Positions 57,901 to 64,000 of a stretch of 64,000 nucleotides of DNA are shown here, one piece after another (position 1 is the first letter of the stretch; every line of letters begins with the position of its first letter). A program made the translations under genes and the position numbers. A model generated the notes under the pieces. It did no database searches. It saw only the letters and a program-made list of their open reading frames with translations, and was not told where the DNA came from. The stretch lies in contig JAVTVY010037192.1 in NCBI GenBank assembly GCA_036873755.1, positions 1-64,000 on the forward strand, in the 5' to 3' direction. This stretch comes from Hanleya hanleyi (Eukaryota; Mollusca; Polyplacophora; Lepidopleurida; Hanleyidae).

Positions 57901-59790
57901 GGAAATATTGAGGTAGATTTCTCTCCCCTTTATTCCGCCTTCAGTACGTGAGCTTGGAGACTGTCGCACTGTCGTCCTGTCGTGAGGTAAGATTTTCTCT
58001 CCACTATCCATCCCTTCACCGAATAGATCTTGGTAGAATTCTCTCCCCTTTATCGCCTCTCACAGAATATATTGATTCAGATTTCTCTCCCCCTTAATTC
58101 CGTCTTTAGTAAGGTAGCTTGGAGACTGTCGCACTGTCGTCCTGTCGTGAGGTAAGGTTTTCTCTCCTCTATACATTCGCCGAATATGTTGAGGTAGATT
58201 TCTCTCCCCTTTTTGCGGTCTCGCAGGAAATATTGATGTAGATTTCTCTCCCTGCCTTTATTCCGTCTTCAGTAGGTGAACTTGGAGACTGTCGCACTGT
58301 CGTCCTGTCGTGAGGTAAGTTTTTCTCTCCACTATCCATCCCTTCACCGAGTAGATCTTGGTAGAATTCTCCCCCCTTTATCGCCTCTCACAGAATATAT
58401 TGATTCAGATTTCTCTCCCCCTTAAATCCGTCTTTATTAAAGGTAGCTTGGGGACTGTCGCACTGTCGTCCTGTCGTGAGGTAAGGTTTTCTCTCCTCTA
58501 TACATTCGCCGAATATGTTGAGGTAGATTTCTCTCCCCTTTTTCCCGTCTCGCAGGAAATATTGATGTAGATTTCTCTCCCTGCCTTTATTCCGTCTTCA
58601 GTAGGTGAGCTTGGAGACTGTCGCACTGTCGTCCTGTCGTGAGGTAAGGTTTTCTCTCCTCTATACATTTGCCGAATATGTTGAGGTATTGTCTCCCCTT
58701 TTTACCATCTCGCAGGAAATATTGAGGTAGATTTCTCTCCCCTTTATTCCGCCTTCAGTATGTGAGCTTGGAGACTGTCGCACTGTCGTCCTGTCGTGAT
58801 GTAAGTTTTTCTCTCCACTATCCATCCCTTCACCGAATAGATCTTGGTAGAATTCTCTCCCCTTTATCGCCTCTCACAGAATATATTGATTCAGATTTCT
58901 CTCCCCCTTAATTTCGTCTTTAGTAAGGTAGCTTGGAGACTGTCGCACTGTCGTCCTGTCGTGAGGTAAGGTTTTCTCTCATCTATACATTCGCTGAATA
59001 TGTTGAGGTAGATTTCTCTCCCCTTCTTGTGGTCTCGCAGGAAATATTTTCTCTCCTCTATACATTTGCCGAATATGTTTAGGTATTGTCTCCCCTTTTT
59101 ACCGTCTCGCAGGAAATATTGAGGTAGATTTCTCTCCCCTTTATTCCGCCTTCAGTACGTGAGCTTGGAGACTGTCGCACTGTCGTCCTGTCGTGAGGTA
59201 AGTTTTTCTCTCCACTATCATCCCTTCACCGAATAGATCTTGGTAGAATTCTCTCCCCTTTATCGCCTCTCACAGAATATATTTCTCTCCCCCTTAATTC
59301 CGTCTTCAGTAGGTGAGCTTGGAGACTGTCGCACTGTCGTCCTGTCGTGAGGTAAGTTTTTCTCTCCACTATCCATCCCTTCACCGAGTAGATCTTGGTA
59401 GAATTCTCCCCCCTTTATCGCCTCTCACAGAATATATTGATTCAGATTTCTCTCCCCCTTAATTCCGTCTTTATTAAAGGTAGCTTGGGAACTGTCGCAC
59501 TGTCATGCTGTCGTGAGGTAAGTCTTTCTCTCCTCTACCCATCCCTTCACAGAAGATATTGAGGTAGATTCCTCTCCCCTTTATCGCCTCTCACAGAATA
59601 TATTGATTCAGATTTCTCTCCCCCTTAATTTCGTCTTTGGTAAGGTAGCTCAGAGACTGTCGCACTGTCGTCCTGTCGTGAGGTATGTTTTTTTCACCTC
59701 TATACAAGCGCCGAATATTTTGAGGTAGATTTCACTCCTCTTTTTGCCGTCTCGCAGGAAATATTGAGGTAGACTTCTCTCCCCTTTAAT
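55000..59790 (+). repeat. Satellite array 2, monomers of about 163 bp
   Basis: About 29 monomers in the orientation opposite to array 1. The marker CTGTCGCACTGTCGTCCTGT recurs at spacings of roughly 160-173 bp (for example 55,027, 55,199, 55,362, 55,529), with some shorter units where deletions occurred. Each monomer also carries TTTCTCTCCCC, CAGAATATATTGATTCAG or GCAGGAAATATTGA, and GTGAGGTAAG. Frames of 60-107 codons repeat every 658, 802 or 1,460 bp and are repeat by-products. Confidence 0.9.
55027..57958 (+). repeat. Higher-order repeat of about 1,460 bp, two copies
   Basis: Nine monomers form a block. Positions 55,430 and 56,890, and 56,088 and 57,548, correspond with an exact 1,460-bp offset and near identity. 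After a small deletion in the first copy (about 56,350) the offset becomes 1,468. The higher-order unit differs in length from that of array 1 (1,025 bp), so the two arrays were homogenised separately. Confidence 0.8.
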
Positions 59791-60593
59791 ATGTCTTAGT
59801 TACAACTACATTTATATAGCTGCATGTCCATTTAAATAGAGTTCAACATGTACTTGGTTGATTCCAGATCTCTATGCCCCCAGTTCCCAAAATCTTCCCC
59901 ATTAATACACTGGCACAATACTGGAAATGAATGTAATACATTGCTTCGTTCAATGCTCTCTCGCCATTTTGAGAGCTCCAGATTTTTGGGAACATGGGGC
60001 ATGGAGGGTTCACCAGGATTAGGCCGTTTATAAACTTGGTTATTGAGATAACCCATCAGAAGAAATGGGTCATGTTATTTTGGTTTTGGTATTACTCGCA
60101 TGAGACAAACTATAAAACGGGCCCAAGCTCTTGTTAGTTCTGCTGATAAAGCGAGGATTTTTGAACTTCGTTTCTCGTTTTTTTTGGGGGGTTATATGGT
60201 TTCTTGTCAGAACGTCGGCATTTTATTGCGCCACGTATATGTTGAGTTTTAATTTAATCACAAACATCATGACAATATATTAGATACCGCGTCCATTGGT
60301 ATACTGTCTCATTAGAGCCCTTCGATACAACTGCACATTGATGGATCCCTTGTATTCAGTATTTAATGCTTTACTCAAAATTTGCCTCAAATAAGTTGCC
60401 GGTAGAGAAATCGTCATCTGAACCGATCTAGTAGTCAGGTCCTGCGTGATAGCCACGAATTCTGAGAAACATATCAGGAAAGAAAACGAAATCCGGTTAT
60501 TCTTAAAATTAACCGATTCACCTGAAGTTGGGGACAGTTTCTGGAGAGATTCGAACTATGCGGTAGTACAGCCTTCAGAAGCACACCCCTTAA
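59791..60593. other. No recognised gene; right flank of satellite
   Basis: A 74-codon minus frame (59,832-60,056) reads like ordinary protein in parts (LSKWRESIERSNVLHSFPVL), but I do not recognise it. It overlaps an imperfect inverted repeat of GCCCCCAGTTCCCAAAA type. A T-run/G-run is at about 60,180. Confidence 0.35.
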
Positions 60594-60860
60594 AGGTCAA
60601 CCCAAACGCTCTGAGGTCAAAAATATAAAAAAATAGTCCTTTCGATTCTGAAAATAACGATATTTTTTTCATGATTTTGTGCAGTCTGGTTGGCGAGATA
60701 CTGCCGTTTGAAAGGTGAAAATCGCTCTCCTGTCAATTCCAGCTGTGACGTCACGGAGGGAAACCGTCTTGTATTCTCTATGTTAAAGCCGTATACCACA
60801 GTCGTATGTAGCTGCTGATTTCTGGAGATTTTCGGAGTATCGGGGCATCATTTTTTAAAT

Positions 60861-61201
60861 ATGCCGCGACGTTGTGCAGTGGGAGGTTGCAGTTTTACTA
60901 CAGATGACGGTGTTAGTATTCATTTGTGGCCTAAAGAAAATCGCTGCAAATTGGACGAAATTGGTACGCAACACGAGAGTGTGGAAAGAGGGCCCGAGCC
61001 AGTACTCGTATAATTTGCTCGGCACATTTTGACAGAAAGACATCATTCGAGGACATCTACAGCATAGCAGTTGAATTCGGGTACAAACCAAAACTAAAGA
61101 GAACAGCTATTCCAACTATCAAACCTAAGAACAATCAGAATGTGACGGCAAAGAAATCGGACAAGGAGAATCTATCACGGACATCGGCTGAACGAACCTA
61201 G
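60861..61201 (+). pseudogene. THAP zinc-finger domain, two frameshifts
   Basis: The ATG at 60,861 opens MPRRCAVGGCSFTTDDGVSI HLWPKE, the CxxxxC start of a THAP C2CH finger. A second frame continues WTKLVRNTRVWKEGPSQYS. A third gives RIICSAHFDRKTSFEDIY (the CxxH part), then FGYKPKLKRTAIPT and a basic Asn/Lys tail ending at TAG 61,199-61,201. All elements of a THAP domain are present in the right order: C-x4-C, the invariant Trp, CSAHF, and a Pro-rich C-terminal block close to the AVPT motif. They need two indels to be joined. THAP domains bind DNA, and in P-element and Kolobok transposases they recognise the transposon ends. Sequencing error is an alternative to decay. Confidence 0.7.
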
Positions 61202-61847
61202 CCTGCAAGCGAGGCCTCGGGCAGGGTGACGGCTGTACATGCCGTGCTCGCTTTCGCGTGGCATTTGTTGCTTGAGCACCTACAGGTTAGACTGGATGAG
61301 TCTCTATTTCATATATACTATTTAATAATAATAATGATCTTTCATAAATATATATACGTTTGATAACTAAATAAATAAAAAACACCAATTGGAGTGAATG
61401 GCTGTAGATACTGAAGTGATAATTATACTTTCATAATCCCTTGACATTTGAGATTGTGGGAATATCATTCGATTTCAATTTAATTGAGGTAATTTGTCGA
61501 AAATTGAGCAAATGTGAATGCCGATCCACTCACCACGGCTTACTTTTCGCCATGAATGTCCAAAGTTTTTTTATCAAACTATATAATTCTGAAATTGGTA
61601 TTTCATGGGGATTATGGAAAAACAAACAAAATTCAAGTCGGACGTATATCAGTATAGAGTTATCAACAGTTTACTGTCCATACTGCCGAATCCCGGAGTT
61701 TATCCCTTCGAAAAGGCTGCCTCGGTCAGTAACAACAATAACAACACAGATGTGCTCGTTCTTTACATCACAGAATCGTTCTACATTCAATACAGTTTGA
61801 AATATATGGACATTTGGTCTTATAGATGACGATCATAAGGTTTCCAG
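61202..61847. other. Interior of the TTAA element, no recognised domain
   Basis: Plus frames at 61,441-61,800 and 61,605-61,829 overlap in different phases and show no DDE-type or other catalytic motif. Too short to hold a transposase core. Confidence 0.4.
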
Positions 61848-62129
61848 TCAAGTTGCATACCAATCTGTATTCAACAAACGACCTCTCCGAATCCTGTCGT
61901 CGTCGAGTTCCACGTTGTCAGAGTGGTTGTCACTGTCAGAATCGGAGCCGTACGGCTCAAATTGATAGGGCTGAATTCCGCCGTTGGTCTGCAAACAAGT
62001 GTTAATTTGCCCGGCATCATCCTCCTCTATGTCTATTTCATCTTCTTGGCGAAAAATATTTCCATCTAAGAAGCTGATATCGCTCGAATCGACATCTGAG
62101 CCGGAGCTCTGACTGCACTCGCTTTCCAT
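61848..62129 (-). CDS. Acidic N-terminal exon resembling the start of a P2X7-C-like zinc-domain protein
   Basis: A 93-codon frame starting MESECSQSSGSDVDSSD, rich in Asp/Ser/Glu. It leads into GGIQPYQFEPYGSDSDSD and RGRLLNTDW. The PYxFEP...NTDW succession is what I associate with the start of the intracellular P2X7 C-terminal-like domain found in many invertebrate proteins of unknown function, where Cys-rich blocks (CxCGxC..M, ECxCC) follow. Here the Cys-rich part is missing from the open frame, but the codons after NTD are TGGTATGC, so a GT donor could splice there. The product would be nuclear or cytosolic and acidic. No further exon was recognised to the left. Confidence 0.4.
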   Translation of the reverse strand: MESECSQSSGSDVDSSDISFLDGNIFRQEDEIDIEEDDAGQINTCLQTNGGIQPYQFEPYGSDSDSDNHSDNVELDDDRIRRGRLLNTDWYAT

Positions 62130-62739
62130 GTTATCCGCTGTTTTTTCTCAGGCAACTTCCCTGCGTGACGTCATCAACCCAGCTGTGAAAGTGTGGAAAA
62201 GCCCACTTTGCTCCCATATTACGTATGTTTCTGATCAGATTAGAATTTTTTCAATATTTTTTTCATACAAAGTGAAGTATGAACTATGATTTTTAAGGAT
62301 TTTTAGACCAAAAAAAAATCCGTTTGGGTTGACCTTTAACCGATTGTGAGAATGAACATTTGTGTTTTCATAGCTTTCCTTCAAAACTGCTGCCTCTTAA
62401 CATATAAAAGTGCTCATAATTATTTTATTTCTCGCCAGATATTTATTTTTTAATAGAAAATAGCATAAATAAAAAAAATGGAGAAAAGTCTCCCGGTACA
62501 ATCGGTAAAAATGTATTGTTTATAATATGAACTCACTTCTCCCATCTTGGATTTTGTTTTACATTTTCTGGTAGAAATTGAACCCAAGATATATTTTGGA
62601 AAAATACATATTTTAGAAAAATATATAGTGGTGCTATAAACAAGACCCTAACTGGCGCTATTCAGGCCTCAGATCGCCAGACCAGGTAGATTAATATTGC
62701 TTTTACACGGAGAAACTCAGAGTATAGGCCTCAGATCTG

Positions 62740-62905
62740 ACATTCAAAACTCAGCCGTCGTCTACAAAAGAATTTCCGCATCAATAATCGGAAACACTTT
62801 CTAGAACGATAATAAATATAGCATCAATTCCAAATATGCAGAAAATGAAAATAATGAAAAAAAAAGGTTTCCTGCAAGAGGAAAGCGGTCAACAGTGTTC
62901 AATGA
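62740..62905 (-). repeat. Retroelement tail, copy 6, degenerate
   Basis: AACTCAGCCGTCGTCTAC, AGAATTTCCGCATCAATAAT and TTTCCTGCAAGAGGAAAGCG with GGTCAACAGTGTTCAATGA follow copies 1 and 2 in order and orientation. The hydrophobic frame is lost. Confidence 0.7.
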
Positions 62906-64000
62906 CGATAACAAAACATCATATTATTACTTATGTTGTAGTGACACCCCCGGGTGTATGTATGAAATGTACTCGCTATACCGCTTTTGATAGCCAGGTG
63001 TGAATTAGCCTTGATCCACCTATATATGGAAAGTAGACTCGTCCATTCCTGCACTTAGCGCCTGCGCACTGTCCGACCAGTGCTCTCAGCACGAAGGAAA
63101 TCCGAGAGATATTGAACTGAGCTTACCGAGAAAAGACGTGGATCAAAGTTTACCTGCTTACTAGACTTTGGTGCGCATTATTCATGGATAAGAAATACCT
63201 TATTCAAACTTGAAGAGTATTCCTAAAACAAGGTGTTGGAAACCTCTTCATTTGGTGTCAGATTTGATGCGAAACGAACCTACGTTTTGACAGGTAAATT
63301 CTGAAAACCACATTTTTGTTTGATTTTCTTGCCCTAGCAAAAAGTCAGGGAATTTTTGATTTTTTTTCTTTTTTCGGCTGCGGGTTACAGCCCACTTAGA
63401 TTTTACTCGCTTAGCGTAAGGTCTTCTAGTCGTGAAATTGATTGTTTTGCTGGGAACCGTTCCTCCCAATGCGTTTATCAGTTACGTAATTTGCAGCTTC
63501 ATGTAGTTGTAAATTACGGCCTTGTTTGGGTCCATGAGGGTCCCAACCCTTCAAACGCGGCTTCAATGCTATTTTTTTGTCATTTTCGTTAGGTAGGAAT
63601 GTAAAATTATTGTCTGTAAATATTATTGGATCGAGAGGCTTTTTCTGGACTAGTTTCCCGTTTATTTTGGCGGGAAAACTCCAAAGTTCTTGTTCTATTT
63701 TTGGTAGCATTTCTCGTGAACAATTCAGTTTGGCTTTTGAATTTGGTGCATGTCGGGCTGGCCCATTCGTGTCCCGGTGGGTGTACGTCCTTTCGTGTTC
63801 TAAATTGTCTAGCCGTTTGTTGTATAGTTTAATTTTTTTTTGTAAATAATTGTTCCTTTCTTTGCTAGTGACTTTTATTTTCTGAAATATTTGTGTGTGG
63901 CGAATTCATTTCTTTTTGAGCTTTTGGCCACTGTTCAAGTTCAACGGTGTAATTGTTATTTGTGTGTTATACATGTATTTTGTTCCGATTTTTTTTTTAT
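62906..64000. other. No recognised gene
   Basis: T-rich towards the right edge. Overlapping frames of 67-94 codons on both strands (63,248-63,849) have no motif. Confidence 0.4.

Larger units (their letters stand above)
60594..62335. mobile_element. Kolobok-like DNA transposon with TTAA target duplication
   Basis: Perfect 15-bp terminal inverted repeats AGGTCAACCCAAACG (60,594-60,608) and CGTTTGGGTTGACCT (62,321-62,335), flanked on each side by TTAA (60,590-60,593 and 62,336-62,339). Inside are a THAP-domain relic starting 267 bp from the left end and reading inward, and an acidic ORF starting 206 bp from the right end and reading inward. TTAA duplication plus a THAP-domain protein is the combination known for the Kolobok superfamily, whose T2-type short elements also begin TTAAAGG. 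piggyBac shares TTAA but has CCY ends and no THAP. At 1.7 kb it lacks room for a full transposase, so it is probably an internally deleted copy. Confidence 0.65.

Noticed and set aside
61441..61829. Plus frames inside the TTAA element considered as a transposase core
   Set aside because: No DDE-type spacing or conserved block, and two phases overlap over the same stretch. Too short for a catalytic domain.
1..64000. tRNA, rRNA and snRNA genes
   Set aside because: Scanned for tRNA B-box words (GGTTCGAATCC type) and conserved rRNA stretches; none convincing was seen. Small non-coding RNAs with weak sequence conservation could be missed.

Overview
The window looks like intergenic or accessory DNA from a eukaryotic, probably marine invertebrate, genome. 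A bivalve mollusc is my best guess, and that is an inference. The base composition is AT-rich, there are no dense prokaryote-style operons, and I see no rRNA, tRNA or CRISPR array. Almost everything recognisable is a transposable element, a relic of one, or satellite DNA. The bivalve guess rests on tandem-repeat-core elements ending in a GGAC-type microsatellite and a hairpin (the pearl/CvA layout), on a Helentron-type Helitron, and on 3' ends of several invertebrate-type LINEs.

Layout. 0-10 kb: a LINE RNase H relic (844-1515, minus), a retroelement 3' end (2250-3014, minus), two direct copies and one inverted copy of a dispersed repeat, a LINE 5' relic with a 2A-like DVELNPGP motif (7597-7752, plus), and a second LINE C-terminus (9507-9983, minus). 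10-18.8 kb: a decayed but nearly full-length Helentron on the minus strand. Read from right to left it encodes a basic N-terminal region, a C76/OTU-like cysteine protease, a Lys/Arg-rich repeat domain, a Cys-rich DUF6570-like domain, the HUH replicase, a Pif1-type helicase and an AP-type endonuclease. It is broken by frameshifts, a stop and a 44-bp duplication, and its downstream end carries a 714-bp tandem duplication. 18.9-40 kb: mostly empty DNA with tandem-core elements (22.6-23.5, 25.7-26.8 kb), TIR elements with TA target duplications (24.35, 30.8 and 39.5 kb), two more LINE relics (27.8 and 32.4-33.6 kb), and further copies of the retroelement tail seen at 2.25 kb.

41-60 kb: two about 5-kb arrays of one satellite of about 163 bp lie in opposite orientation (41.06-46.06 and 55.0-59.8 kb). 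Between them are another 150-bp tandem array, a gap-free palindrome with 971-bp arms and a 23-bp spacer (50,263-52,227), a nested pair of DNA transposons holding a decayed pogo/jerky-like transposase (52.3-54.5 kb), and two short minus-strand stretches that look like exons of an unidentified host gene.

60-64 kb: a 1,742-bp element with perfect 15-bp terminal inverted repeats and TTAA on both sides (60,594-62,335). It holds a broken THAP domain reading inward from the left and an acidic ORF reading inward from the right whose C-terminal part resembles the start of the invertebrate P2X7-C-like zinc domain. This convergent two-gene layout in a Kolobok-like element is the most interesting observation in the window.

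Limits: all family calls come from reading motifs by eye. No database search or alignment was run, so boundaries of degraded elements are approximate, and long stretches are reported simply as unrecognised.
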